Positions 8,450-17,070 of a DNA stretch of 64,000 bases are shown piece after piece. Source of the stretch: CAJGBR01 sp045637425 (GTDB lineage: Bacteria > Bacteroidota > Bacteroidia > Bacteroidales > Rikenellaceae); contig JAZTZL010000028.1 in NCBI GenBank assembly GCA_045637425.1, positions 1-64,000 of the forward strand. Direction: 5' to 3'. The notes beneath the pieces were generated by a model. The model was not told where the DNA came from. It searched no databases and saw only the letters and a list, made by a program, of their open reading frames with translations. Both the position numbers and the translations under genes were made by a program. The stretch's first letter is position 1. Each line of letters begins with the position of its first letter.

Positions 8450-8514
8450 ACGTAAGAAAGATAGCCGAATCGAAAAATAGTAGCTCAACAATGATATTTT
8501 TCCAAAAAGAATCA

Positions 8515-8522
8515 TACCTTTG
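8515..8522 (+). promoter_or_regulatory. Promoter -7 box for panB
   Basis: TACCTTTG matches TAnnTTTG and lies 36 bases before the ATG at 8558. No clear TTG is seen 20 bases upstream. Its position rules out translation from the upstream in-frame codon at 8522. Confidence 0.65.
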
Positions 8523-8557
8523 TGACTACAAAACATACCCATAAATTATTTTACGCA

Positions 8558-9373
8558 ATGTCAACAGAGACCAAACTACGCACAGTGACGACCTATCGTC
8601 TGGCGGAAATGAAGAATAAAGGAGAAAAAATTTCGATGCTCACAGCATACGACTATACAATGGCACGCATATTAGACGAAGCCGGTATTGATATCATTTT
8701 GGTTGGCGATTCGGCAGCCAATGTTATGGCTGGTTACGACACCACATTACCTATAACCCTCGATCAGATGATTTACCACGGACAATCAGTAGTTCGCGGA
8801 GTCAATAGGGCGTTGGTTGTAGTAGACTTGCCATTCGGCACATATCAAGGCAACTCGAAAGAGGCTCTGGCATCGGCAGTAAGAATAATGAAAGAGACCG
8901 GAGCTAATGCCGTAAAACTCGAGGGTGGAGTCGAAATTATCGAATCCGTAGACCGTATCCTCTGTGCAGGAATACCCGTAATGGGACACCTCGGCCTTAC
9001 CCCGCAATCGATTAATAAATATGGAACATATACAGTGCGAGCAAAAGAGGAGGCCGAAGCAGAAAAACTGCTATCAGATGCAGTAATGCTACAGGAGTCA
9101 GGGTGCTTTGCAATCGTATTGGAGAAGATTCCCGCAGCATTGGCTGGCCGTGTTGCTAAAGAGTTGAGAATACCTATTATCGGCATCGGAGCAGGAGGTG
9201 CTGTAGATGGTCAAGTTCTGGTCAGCCACGATATGCTTGGGCTGAATAACGAATTCTCGCCACGATTCCTGCGCAGATACGCAAACCTGCACGACTCAAT
9301 GGCTGATGCATTCCGTCAGTATATCTCAGATGTCAAGCAGTGCGACTTCCCTAACGAATCAGAACAATACTAA
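8558..9373 (+). CDS. panB: 3-methyl-2-oxobutanoate hydroxymethyltransferase
   Basis: This 271-residue enzyme transfers a hydroxymethyl group from 5,10-methylenetetrahydrofolate to 2-oxoisovalerate, giving ketopantoate, the first step of pantothenate and coenzyme A synthesis. Family motifs are MLTAYDYTMARILDEAGID, the metal-binding VGDSAANVMAGYDTT, AVKLEGG, GHLGLTPQS and IGIGAGGAVDGQVLV. The catalytic glutamate is in LEKIPAALA. The start at MSTETKL lies just after the promoter box. No panC or panD is next to it. rmuC follows after 11 bases. Confidence 0.95.
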   Translation: MSTETKLRTVTTYRLAEMKNKGEKISMLTAYDYTMARILDEAGIDIILVGDSAANVMAGYDTTLPITLDQMIYHGQSVVRGVNRALVVVDLPFGTYQGNSKEALASAVRIMKETGANAVKLEGGVEIIESVDRILCAGIPVMGHLGLTPQSINKYGTYTVRAKEEAEAEKLLSDAVMLQESGCFAIVLEKIPAALAGRVAKELRIPIIGIGAGGAVDGQVLVSHDMLGLNNEFSPRFLRRYANLHDSMADAFRQYISDVKQCDFPNESEQY

Positions 9374-9384
9374 AAAAAGAGATA

Positions 9385-10638
9385 ATGTTTATTCCTTCGC
9401 TCATATTGTTTCAAGTGGCAGCAACTCCCTACTACATATTGATGGGAGTGCTAATTATTGGGTTCGTTGTGTATATCATTGCCCAAAAGAGAAGCATTAA
9501 AGGACATAAACAGCAGATAGTCAATCTCGAGCAGCAGGTACAGGAACTCGATCGACAAAACCGAATATTGGATAAGTCATTGGGAGAAAAGAGCACCGAG
9601 TGTGAACTGCTGCGCAAGAGCATTGACCAGACCGAGCAGTTGAAACGCACAATGCAGGTCGAATTTGAAAATACCGCAAACAGACTCTTCAGCGAAAAGA
9701 AACGTGAATTCTCGGAGACAAATCAAATTACGCTCAACCAGCTACTCACCCCACTGAAAGAAAATCTCGAGCACTTCAGTCGTAAGGTGGATAGTGTCTA
9801 CGGAGACGAGACAAAACAACGTACCGAGTTGAAAGAACAGGTGCGCCAACTTGTCGAGATGAATCGCCAGATGAGCGAAGAGGCGAATAACCTGACTCGG
9901 GCACTCAAAGGTGAGAGCAAAACTCAGGGTAATTGGGGCGAGGTCATTCTCGAGCGAATGCTCGAGCAGTCGGGTATGACCCGCGACCGAGAGTATTCGA
10001 TTCAGAACTCCGTATCAAACGAAGATGGTAAGCGACTGATTCCCGATGTTGTGCTGCACTTCCCAGACGAACGCCATGTCATTGTCGATTCGAAGGTTTC
10101 GCTGTCGGCATATAACCGCTCAATAGAGGTAACCGACGAGCAGATGCGCAAAGCGGCTCTGAAAGAGAATCTCCTCTCGGTGCGCAAACACGTCGATGAA
10201 CTGTCGAAAAAAGATTACAGTCAGGTGATTGAGGGCACACTCGATTTCACAATAATGTTTATGCCAATCGAGGGCGCATACATCGCAGCGCTGCAGGAGG
10301 ATCCGCAATTGTGGCAATACGCCTATATGCGCAAGATTATACTGATTAGTCCGACCAATCTGTTTGCAGTACTCAAATTGATAGATGACTTGTGGAGTCG
10401 CGACCGTCAGTGGAAAAATGCACAGGAAATTTCGCGACGTGGAGGATTGCTGCTGGATAAATTCGTGGGATTCTGTCAAAATATGGATAAAATCAACGAC
10501 CATCTGACCAAAGCTCAATCGGCATACAATACTGCCTATGGACAGCTGGACAACCTGAAAAAACAAGCACACAAATTGCAGGAACTCGGCATAAAATCAA
10601 AAAATAGATTACCTCAAACAGAGTATCAAGATGAATAG
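9385..10638 (+). CDS. rmuC: DNA recombination protein RmuC
   Basis: This 417-residue protein has an N-terminal membrane anchor (about residues 10-30), a coiled coil (about 35-95) and the RmuC nuclease-like core. The core motifs GNWGEVILERMLEQSGM and LIPDVVLHFPDERHVIVDSK carry the Asp and Lys of a PD-(D/E)XK fold. RmuC limits DNA rearrangement at inverted repeats in E. coli, but its biochemical action is not settled. The gene overlaps the dihydroorotase start by 8 bases, which suggests coupled translation. Confidence 0.92.
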   Translation: MFIPSLILFQVAATPYYILMGVLIIGFVVYIIAQKRSIKGHKQQIVNLEQQVQELDRQNRILDKSLGEKSTECELLRKSIDQTEQLKRTMQVEFENTANRLFSEKKREFSETNQITLNQLLTPLKENLEHFSRKVDSVYGDETKQRTELKEQVRQLVEMNRQMSEEANNLTRALKGESKTQGNWGEVILERMLEQSGMTRDREYSIQNSVSNEDGKRLIPDVVLHFPDERHVIVDSKVSLSAYNRSIEVTDEQMRKAALKENLLSVRKHVDELSKKDYSQVIEGTLDFTIMFMPIEGAYIAALQEDPQLWQYAYMRKIILISPTNLFAVLKLIDDLWSRDRQWKNAQEISRRGGLLLDKFVGFCQNMDKINDHLTKAQSAYNTAYGQLDNLKKQAHKLQELGIKSKNRLPQTEYQDE

Positions 10639-11968
10639 AACACTCATAAAATCAGGAGAAATCATACAAGGTGAGGGACGATTTACAGGCTACGTGCTCA
10701 TCGAGGGAGAACGAATCGTAGAGGTGGGTCGCGGTGAATACCGAGGCGAGCCGGTCGACCGCGTAATCGACGCCCAAAACAAATGGGTATTGCCCGGAGT
10801 AATCGATGATCAGGTACATTTCCGCGAACCGGGAATGACTCACAAGGCAGACATCGCAAGCGAATCGAAAGCCGCAGTCGCAGGTGGCGTCACCTCGTTT
10901 ATGGATATGCCAAACAATAACCCCGCAACAACTACGCTTGAACTGCTCGAGCAAAAGTTCGAACGCGCATCAGAGTGTTCGCCTGCAAATTTCTCGTTCT
11001 ATTTCGGGGCGACGGAAGACAACGGCCGAGATATGAACCGACTCGACCCCAAACACGTCTGCGGAGTTAAGGTATTTATGGGTTCATCAACAGGTTCGCT
11101 ATTGGTGTCAGGGGAGATGGCACTCTCGAGAGTATTTGCTGAATCGCCTGTTCTGGTGGCAACTCACTGCGAAAACAACGAATTGATAGCACAAGAACTC
11201 GATAAATATAAGAAGGCGTACGGGAATAACATAACACCCGCAATGCACCCTCTCATTCGCAGCACCGAGGCTTGCTACCGCACTACGGCACAGGCTGTAG
11301 AATTGGCAGATAAGTATGGTAGTCGACTGCACGTTCTGCACCTGAGTTCAGCTCGCGAACTGACACTGTTCGACAGCAAACCTCTGAATCAAAAAAAGAT
11401 AACCAACGAATTGTGCGTACATCATCTGTGGTTTTCGGATAAAGATTACGCGCGACTCGGCAACCGCATAAAGTGGAATCCCGCCATCAAGAGCGAAAGC
11501 GACCGTCTTGCACTGCTGGCAGCACTGAAATCGGGCAGAGCTGATGTCATCGGCACCGACCACGCTCCACATACCGAGCAGGAAAAATCTGCACCCTATC
11601 TGGAATGCCCATCAGGCGGACCATTTGTGCAACACTCGCTGATAACTATGCTCGAATTGGCTCGTCAAGGTTACCTCTCAGAAGAGGAGGTAATTGCAAA
11701 GATGTGTCACGCTCCGGCAGAACTTTTTTTAATTAAGGATAGAGGATACATTAAAGCTGGATACTATGCGGATATAGCCATCGTAGACCCCAATAAACCA
11801 ACCATCGTATCAAAAGAAAATATCTACAGCAAATGTGGCTGGAGCCCACTCGAAGGTACAAAATTGTCAAGCAGCGTGGAAACTACCATAGTAAATGGCC
11901 ACATCGTATATGATAAGGGAGAGTTCAATCTGTCGTCCAAAGGAAAAGCTTTGGAATTCAATCGCTGA
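10631..11968 (+). CDS. pyrC: Dihydroorotase (Bacteroidota type)
   Basis: This 445-residue amidohydrolase closes carbamoyl-aspartate to dihydroorotate in pyrimidine synthesis. Visible metal and substrate sites are VKVFMGSS (carbamylated Lys), ATHCEN, LHVLHLSS and the catalytic Asp in GTDHAPHT. The first metal motif reads DDQVHFREPG at residues 59-68. The first histidine of the usual HxH pair is therefore Gln61, and only His63 remains. I recall the same DDQVHFR form from other Bacteroidota dihydroorotases, so it is probably a lineage trait and not a broken gene. It shares the rmuC transcript. Confidence 0.9.
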   Translation: MNRTLIKSGEIIQGEGRFTGYVLIEGERIVEVGRGEYRGEPVDRVIDAQNKWVLPGVIDDQVHFREPGMTHKADIASESKAAVAGGVTSFMDMPNNNPATTTLELLEQKFERASECSPANFSFYFGATEDNGRDMNRLDPKHVCGVKVFMGSSTGSLLVSGEMALSRVFAESPVLVATHCENNELIAQELDKYKKAYGNNITPAMHPLIRSTEACYRTTAQAVELADKYGSRLHVLHLSSARELTLFDSKPLNQKKITNELCVHHLWFSDKDYARLGNRIKWNPAIKSESDRLALLAALKSGRADVIGTDHAPHTEQEKSAPYLECPSGGPFVQHSLITMLELARQGYLSEEEVIAKMCHAPAELFLIKDRGYIKAGYYADIAIVDPNKPTIVSKENIYSKCGWSPLEGTKLSSSVETTIVNGHIVYDKGEFNLSSKGKALEFNR

Positions 11969-11983
11969 AAAATGAAGTTAAAT

Positions 11984-12014
11984 TTGTAATTAGCAAAAAA
12001 TTGTGCTAACTTTG
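11984..12014 (+). promoter_or_regulatory. Promoter of tRNA-Leu and probably tig
   Basis: TTG at 11984-11986, a 20-base spacer, and TAACTTTG at 12007-12014 match the Bacteroidota -33/-7 pattern. The predicted start of transcription is about 15 bases before the tRNA. No second promoter is visible in the 28 bases between the tRNA and tig. Confidence 0.7.
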
Positions 12015-12037
12015 CAGCCGATTCTCGGAATGCTAAA

Positions 12038-12119
12038 GCGGACGTGGCGTAATTGGTAGCCGCGCCAGACTTAGGATCTGGTGCCGTAAGGCGTGGGGGT
12101 TCGAGTCCCTTCGTCCGCA
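12038..12119 (+). tRNA. tRNA-Leu (anticodon UAG)
   Basis: Acceptor arms GCGGACG and CGTCCGC pair fully, with discriminator A at 12119. The anticodon loop CTTAGGA has TAG at 12072-12074 between CCAGA and TCTGG. The long variable arm (TGCCGTAAGGCGT) is typical of leucine tRNAs, and the T-arm GGGGGTTCGAGTCCC is intact. CCA is not encoded. Confidence 0.96.
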
Positions 12120-12147
12120 CATATAACATAATATAACAGACAAAACA

Positions 12148-13473
12148 ATGAATATCGTAAGAGAAAATATCGATGAATTGTCGGCGCTTATCCGAGTGAC
12201 CGTAAATGAAGAGGATTACGGAAAGGCTGTTGATGCAGCTCTTCACAACTATAAGAAAAAAGCAAACATTCCGGGATTCCGTCCAGGTATGGTGCCTATG
12301 GGCATTGTGCGCAAGATGTTCGGTAAGAGCGTAGTTGCAGAAGAATCATACCGCACAGCTACACAACTTTGTTTCAACTATATCAAAGAAAATAACATCA
12401 ACGCAATTGGCGATGTAATGCCTAGCGAAAAACAACAAGAATTGGATTTCGCAAACCAAACAGAATTCGAATTTGTATTCGAAATCGGCATCGCTCCGGA
12501 AATTGACCTCACTTTGAGCAAAAAAGATAGCGTAAAACACTATCAAATCGAAATCACAGACGATATGCGCGAAGGTTACAAATCAAACTTCAGCCGTCGT
12601 TTCGGTGAACTCGCAGATGTAGAAGTAGTTGAAAAAGACGAAGCTATCACAGGTACTCTCGAAAACGAAGAACTCAAAGCTGAAGAGGCTTACGTTGGTC
12701 TTGTAAGTCTGAGCGAAGAGGTACGCAATAAGTTCGCAGGCAAGAAATTGGGTGATACAATGGAAGTTAACATCGAAGAAATCTACCCAAGCGAACAACA
12801 ACGCGCAGCTGTACTCAAGATGAAGAAGGAAGAATTGAAAGGCTTGAAACCTGAATTCAACTTCACAATCACTCGTATCCGCAAATTCGTAGTGCCCGAA
12901 ATCAACGAAGAATTGATGACTAAGGCATTCCCTGGTGGCGAAGTTAAAACTATGAAGGATTTCGACAAATTCGTTGATGCTCAAATCTCTGCAGAATTGA
13001 ACAAAGAGAGCGCAATCCGTTTCGAAATCGACTTCAGAGAATTTATGATTCAAAAAGCTAAGATGGAACTTCCAGGCGACTTCCTGAAACGTTGGGTGTA
13101 CAACATCAACGAAGGCAAGTACACTATGGAACAAATCGAAAAAGATTTCCCGCAGTTCTTGGATATGATGCGTTGGGATTTGATTCGCGCTCACTATGCT
13201 AAAGAATTGGAAATCAGCGTTACAGAAGAAGAAATTATGGCTGAAGCAGTGGATATCACTCGCCAACAATTTGCACAATATGGTATGGTTGGAATGGGTG
13301 ACGATATGCTGACAGACTACGCTAAACAGATGTTGGCTAATAAAGACGAAAATCGCCGCATCAATGACAAAGTTCTCGATAGCAAGCTCATCAGCCTCTT
13401 GAGCCAAAAAGTAGCTATCAAGGATACTGCAATCTCTGTTGAGGATTTCGGAAAATTATTTGAAAACAAATAA
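12148..13473 (+). CDS. tig: Trigger factor, ribosome-associated chaperone
   Basis: This 441-residue protein has the ribosome-docking signature GFRPGMVPMGIVRKMFGKSV near residue 42 that binds L23 at the tunnel exit. The C-terminal helical arms (from about 240) are present. The middle domain that is an FKBP-type prolyl isomerase in E. coli is degenerate: the usual DFxGxxDG and IPGFE residues are not found. Chaperone function is expected, isomerase activity is doubtful. The gene begins 28 bases after the tRNA-Leu end and ends at a Rho-independent terminator, with clpP and clpX following. Confidence 0.93.
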   Translation: MNIVRENIDELSALIRVTVNEEDYGKAVDAALHNYKKKANIPGFRPGMVPMGIVRKMFGKSVVAEESYRTATQLCFNYIKENNINAIGDVMPSEKQQELDFANQTEFEFVFEIGIAPEIDLTLSKKDSVKHYQIEITDDMREGYKSNFSRRFGELADVEVVEKDEAITGTLENEELKAEEAYVGLVSLSEEVRNKFAGKKLGDTMEVNIEEIYPSEQQRAAVLKMKKEELKGLKPEFNFTITRIRKFVVPEINEELMTKAFPGGEVKTMKDFDKFVDAQISAELNKESAIRFEIDFREFMIQKAKMELPGDFLKRWVYNINEGKYTMEQIEKDFPQFLDMMRWDLIRAHYAKELEISVTEEEIMAEAVDITRQQFAQYGMVGMGDDMLTDYAKQMLANKDENRRINDKVLDSKLISLLSQKVAIKDTAISVEDFGKLFENK

Positions 13474-13490
13474 AAAAATTTGTATATTTG
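13460..13490 (+). promoter_or_regulatory. Promoter of clpP overlapping the tig terminator
   Basis: TTG at 13460-13462, 20-base spacer and TATATTTG at 13483-13490. The predicted start of transcription (about 13494-13498) falls inside the left arm of the tig terminator hairpin. Confidence 0.6.
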
Positions 13491-13492
13491 AC

Positions 13493-13532
13493 TCCGCGAA
13501 AGGTCTGCAAAAATGACTTTTCGCGGATTTTT
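13493..13532 (+). terminator. Rho-independent terminator of tig
   Basis: TCCGCGAAAGGTC (13493-13505) pairs with GACTTTTCGCGGA (13515-13527), 13 pairs with one G-U, followed by TTTTTATT. It sits 20 bases after the tig stop and 25 bases before clpP. Confidence 0.8.
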
Positions 13533-13556
13533 ATTCACTAAACTATAAGTAAACCT

Positions 13557-14225
13557 ATGACTGAATTTGAAAAATATGCACGTCTGCATCAAGGTATCAG
13601 CTCGTTGAAATTGCATAACTATCAATCAATTTGCGCAGAGTACATCTCGCCAACCATCATCGAAGAAAGACAACTCAACATCGCTACGATGGACGTATTC
13701 TCGAGATTGATGATGGATAGAATTATTTTCCTCGGCTGCCCGATTTATGACGACGCAGCAAATATCATTCAGGCGCAGTTGCTCTTCCTCGAATCAACAG
13801 ATCCAGACAAAGATGTACAAATTTACATCAACTCGCCTGGCGGTTCAGTTTCTTCGGGCTTGGGTATCTATGACACTATGCAGTTGGTAACTCCCGATGT
13901 TTCAACAATTTGTACGGGTATGGCTGCATCTATGGCAGCAGTTTTGTTGGCTGCCGGTGCAGCAGGTAAACGCTCGGCACTGCCCCACTCTCGCGTTATG
14001 ATTCACCAACCGATGGGCGGTGTTCAAGGTCAGGCTTCGGATATCGAAATCACTGCAAGAGAGATTAACAAACTCAAACACCAATTGTACGAAATCTTGG
14101 CAGATCACTCTCAAGCTCCAATCGAACGTATCGAGGCAGATGCAGACCGAGACCATTGGATGAGCGCTACCGAGGCTAAAGCATATGGTTTGATTGACGA
14201 AGTTTTAATTAGACGCAATAGATAA
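13557..14225 (+). CDS. clpP: ATP-dependent Clp protease proteolytic subunit
   Basis: This 222-residue serine protease subunit assembles into the 14-mer that degrades proteins fed by ClpX. The catalytic triad is Ser125 (GMAASMAA), His150 (MIHQPMGG) and Asp199 (ADRDHWMS), with spacing equal to Ser97, His122 and Asp171 of E. coli ClpP. The N-terminus is about 28 residues longer than in E. coli and is probably removed in part as a propeptide. clpX begins 10 bases downstream, so the pair is cotranscribed. Confidence 0.97.
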   Translation: MTEFEKYARLHQGISSLKLHNYQSICAEYISPTIIEERQLNIATMDVFSRLMMDRIIFLGCPIYDDAANIIQAQLLFLESTDPDKDVQIYINSPGGSVSSGLGIYDTMQLVTPDVSTICTGMAASMAAVLLAAGAAGKRSALPHSRVMIHQPMGGVQGQASDIEITAREINKLKHQLYEILADHSQAPIERIEADADRDHWMSATEAKAYGLIDEVLIRRNR

Positions 14226-14235
14226 AATACTAATA

Positions 14236-15489
14236 ATGAGCAATAAAGGTCACAAACACGAAGATTGTTGTTCATTTTGTGGACTGCCGAGATCGAAGGT
14301 TGCACTGATGTTTTCAGGTATGGACGGTTCGTTCATTTGCGACCAATGCCTCGAGCACGGACACAATATTCTCAACGAAGAACTCGCAACAAAAACTCGC
14401 AGCAAAAAGCCAATTAACAAAGATAATCTCATCAAACCCAACGAGATAAAGGAGTATCTTGACCAATATATCATCGGTCAAGATGATGCGAAGAGATACA
14501 TCTCCGTTGCTGTTTACAACCACTACAAAAGGTTGATGCACGAGCAAGAAAAGGGTAATGAGGATATCGAACTCGACAAGTCTAACATCATTCTCGTAGG
14601 TCAGACTGGTACAGGTAAAACCCTACTGGCCAAAACAATAGCAAAACGGTTGAACGTACCCTTCACCATCGTAGACGCTACTGTACTCACCGAGGCAGGT
14701 TATGTCGGCGAAGATGTCGAGGGCATTTTATCACGATTGCTTCAGGTTGCGGACTACAATGTAGCCGAAGCTGAACGCGGCATTATCTTCATTGACGAAA
14801 TTGATAAAATTGCAAGAAAGGGAGATAACCCGTCAATTACGCGAGACGTCTCGGGCGAGGGTGTGCAGCAAGCACTGCTGAAGATTCTCGAAGGTACTGT
14901 AGTCAATGTACCGCCACAAGGCGGTCGCAAACACCCCGAGCAGAAATTTATTCAGGTCGACACTCGCAATATTCTTTTTATTTGCGGCGGAGCATTCGAC
15001 GGAATTGAAAAGAAAATTGCTCAAAGAATGAATACCCGAGCTGTGGGCTACGGTCAGGCGCAAAATAGCGCAACAATCGACCGCAACAACCTGTTGCAAT
15101 ACGTTTCACCACAAGACCTTAAGTCATTTGGTCTTATCCCCGAACTCGTCGGCCGATTGCCCGTACTGACCTATCTGCAGCCACTTGACAAGCAGGCACT
15201 TCGCAATATATTGACCGAGCCGAAAAACTCAATCATTCGTCAATATAAGAAGTTGTTCGAGATGGACGGTATAAAATTGACTTTTGAGGAAAAGGCGCTG
15301 AACTACATAGTAGACAAGGCTGTTGAGTTCAAACTCGGAGCACGCGGACTGCGCTCAATTTGCGAGGCAATTATGATGGACTCAATGTATGAAATGCCGT
15401 CTACAGAACGTAAGACTCTGAAAATCACAGAGGAATATGCTCGTAAAAAGGTCGAACACACAAACTCGAGCAAATTCAAATCTGAATAG
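14236..15489 (+). CDS. clpX: ATP-dependent Clp protease ATP-binding subunit ClpX
   Basis: This 417-residue AAA+ unfoldase has an N-terminal zinc finger with Cys12, Cys15, Cys35 and Cys38 for adaptor and substrate binding. It is followed by Walker A GQTGTGKT, the pore loop GYVGED, Walker B IIFIDEIDKI and the sensor and lid regions. It carries an internal loop (ILEGTVVNVPPQGGRKHPEQ) typical of ClpX and recognises degradation tags for ClpP. It ends the clpP-clpX unit before a strong bidirectional terminator. Confidence 0.97.
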   Translation: MSNKGHKHEDCCSFCGLPRSKVALMFSGMDGSFICDQCLEHGHNILNEELATKTRSKKPINKDNLIKPNEIKEYLDQYIIGQDDAKRYISVAVYNHYKRLMHEQEKGNEDIELDKSNIILVGQTGTGKTLLAKTIAKRLNVPFTIVDATVLTEAGYVGEDVEGILSRLLQVADYNVAEAERGIIFIDEIDKIARKGDNPSITRDVSGEGVQQALLKILEGTVVNVPPQGGRKHPEQKFIQVDTRNILFICGGAFDGIEKKIAQRMNTRAVGYGQAQNSATIDRNNLLQYVSPQDLKSFGLIPELVGRLPVLTYLQPLDKQALRNILTEPKNSIIRQYKKLFEMDGIKLTFEEKALNYIVDKAVEFKLGARGLRSICEAIMMDSMYEMPSTERKTLKITEEYARKKVEHTNSSKFKSE

Positions 15490-15512
15490 TTTTTTCAATT
15501 ATAATAAAAAAC

Positions 15513-15545
15513 AAAAGGCTGGAATCTTGAGATTCCAGCCTTTTT
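15513..15545. terminator. Bidirectional terminator between clpX and rplQ
   Basis: AAAAGGCTGGAATC pairs with GATTCCAGCCTTTT around a TTGA loop, with a T-run on both strands. It serves the convergent clpX transcript and the ribosomal protein operon. Confidence 0.9.
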
Positions 15546-15561
15546 TGGTTCTGAATATGTG

Positions 15562-16020
15562 TTATTCAGCAGCAGCTTCAGTTTCAGCAGCAGCCTTTTT
15601 AGAACGGCTACGGCGAGTCTTAGGCTTAGCTTCTGTTTTAGCAGGAGCTTCGTTGTAGGTTGCATTGAAGTCAACCAACTCGATCATACACATATCTGCA
15701 CCGTCACCCAAGCGGAATCCTGTCTTAAGGATACGGCAGTAACCGCCCGGACGGTTCATAATCAGCGGAGCAACTGTGCGGAACAATTCAGCAGTAGCTT
15801 CTTTGCTCTTCAAGTAGCTGAACACCATACGACGTGAGTGTGTAGTGTCTTCCTTTGATTTTGTGATAACCGGTTCAACATACATTTTCAGGGCTTTGGC
15901 TTTAGCTATAGTCGTGAAGATGCGTTTGTGCATAATCAACGAGCAAGAGAGGTTAGCCAATAACGCTTTGCGGTGCTCGCTTTTGCGTCCCAAGTGATTG
16001 AATTTTCTATTGTGTCTCAT
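15562..16020 (-). CDS. rplQ: 50S ribosomal protein L17
   Basis: A 152-residue protein. Residues 1-115 are the canonical L17 fold (MRHNRKFNHLGRKSEHRKALL start). The last 35 residues are a low-complexity Lys, Ala and Glu tail (KTEAKPKTRRSRSKKAAAE) seen in Bacteroidota L17. It is the last gene of the alpha-type operon, 32 bases after rpoA. Confidence 0.96.
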   Translation of the reverse strand: MRHNRKFNHLGRKSEHRKALLANLSCSLIMHKRIFTTIAKAKALKMYVEPVITKSKEDTTHSRRMVFSYLKSKEATAELFRTVAPLIMNRPGGYCRILKTGFRLGDGADMCMIELVDFNATYNEAPAKTEAKPKTRRSRSKKAAAETEAAAE

Positions 16021-16052
16021 CGTTCATTCAGTTGATTTTCAAGGACATTAAT

Positions 16053-17045
16053 TTAATCCTTGTCGAGTTTGTAAATTGAAACGTCCATTCCGAAGTGGAG
16101 GTTTAAGTTGGTCAGCAATTCGTCGAGTTCTGACAACGACTTCTTACCGAAGTTTCTGAATTTCAGCAGGTCATTGCGGTGGAATCGAACCAAATCACCA
16201 ATTGTTTCGACTTCGGCTGCCTTGAGGCAGTTGAGTGCTCTGACAGAGAGGTCTTGCTCAACCAATTTGGTTTTGAGCAATTGACGCATATGCAGTACAT
16301 CTTCATCGAATTCTTCGACTGCGTTGTTTTCTTCAAGATTCAACGTAATCTTTTCGTCCGAGAACAACATAAAGTGTTGGATCAAGATTTTAGCTGCCTC
16401 TTTCAGAGCTTCTTTCGGGTGGATTGAGCCGTCGGTAACGATTTCCAACAACAATTTTTCGTAGTCGGTTTTTTGTTCCACGCGATAATCCTCACGAGAG
16501 AAGTTCACTCTTACGATGGGCGTATGAATCGAGTCGATTGGCAATAGTCCAAATTCGGCATCAGCCGGACGATTTTCGTCGGCAGGCACATAGCCACGTC
16601 CCTTATTGATGGTCAATTCCATCTGCAATTTAACGCTCTTGTCCAGGCGGCAGATCACAAGATCCGGATTAAGCACCTTGAAGTTGGTAAGGAAATTTGA
16701 GATGAATCCGGCAGTAAGTTCACTTTGACCGGCTACATTAATTGTCACCTTTTCGCTTTCAACATTCTCAACGGTGCGCATCAAACGGATCTTCTTAAGG
16801 TTAAGAATGATCTCGATCATACCTTCCATCACACCTGGGATAGATGCGAACTGATGATCTACGCCTGCAACTTTCACCGTAGTGATTGCATATCCTTCGA
16901 GTGACGACAACAGCACGCGACGAATTGCGTTACCTATTGTCATGCCAAATCCCGGCTCCAGAGGACGAAATTCAAAACGTCCAATAGTCGAAGTGGATTC
17001 GAGCATAATAACCTTTTCAGGTTTTTGAAATGCTAATATTGCCAT
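16053..17045 (-). CDS. rpoA: DNA-directed RNA polymerase subunit alpha
   Basis: This 330-residue subunit has the N-terminal assembly domain (residues 1-235, with EPGFGMTIGNAIRRVLLSSLEG) and, after a linker, the C-terminal DNA- and activator-contact domain (about 255-320) with two helix-hairpin-helix motifs (ALNCLKAAEVETIGDLV and LLKFRNFGKKSLSEL). Length is normal. One of only two CATG tetranucleotides I found in the window lies in this gene (16941-16944), in the conserved GMTIG codons. Confidence 0.97.
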   Translation of the reverse strand: MAILAFQKPEKVIMLESTSTIGRFEFRPLEPGFGMTIGNAIRRVLLSSLEGYAITTVKVAGVDHQFASIPGVMEGMIEIILNLKKIRLMRTVENVESEKVTINVAGQSELTAGFISNFLTNFKVLNPDLVICRLDKSVKLQMELTINKGRGYVPADENRPADAEFGLLPIDSIHTPIVRVNFSREDYRVEQKTDYEKLLLEIVTDGSIHPKEALKEAAKILIQHFMLFSDEKITLNLEENNAVEEFDEDVLHMRQLLKTKLVEQDLSVRALNCLKAAEVETIGDLVRFHRNDLLKFRNFGKKSLSELDELLTNLNLHFGMDVSIYKLDKD

Positions 17046-17070
17046 AGTTATGCTCTGTTTGTTTTAATTA

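Noticed and set aside
12583..13407. 274-codon minus-strand frame inside tig
   Set aside because: It is the antisense of a well-conserved gene. Long antisense frames arise here from codon bias, and the sequence is low-complexity (Phe, His and Cys-rich).
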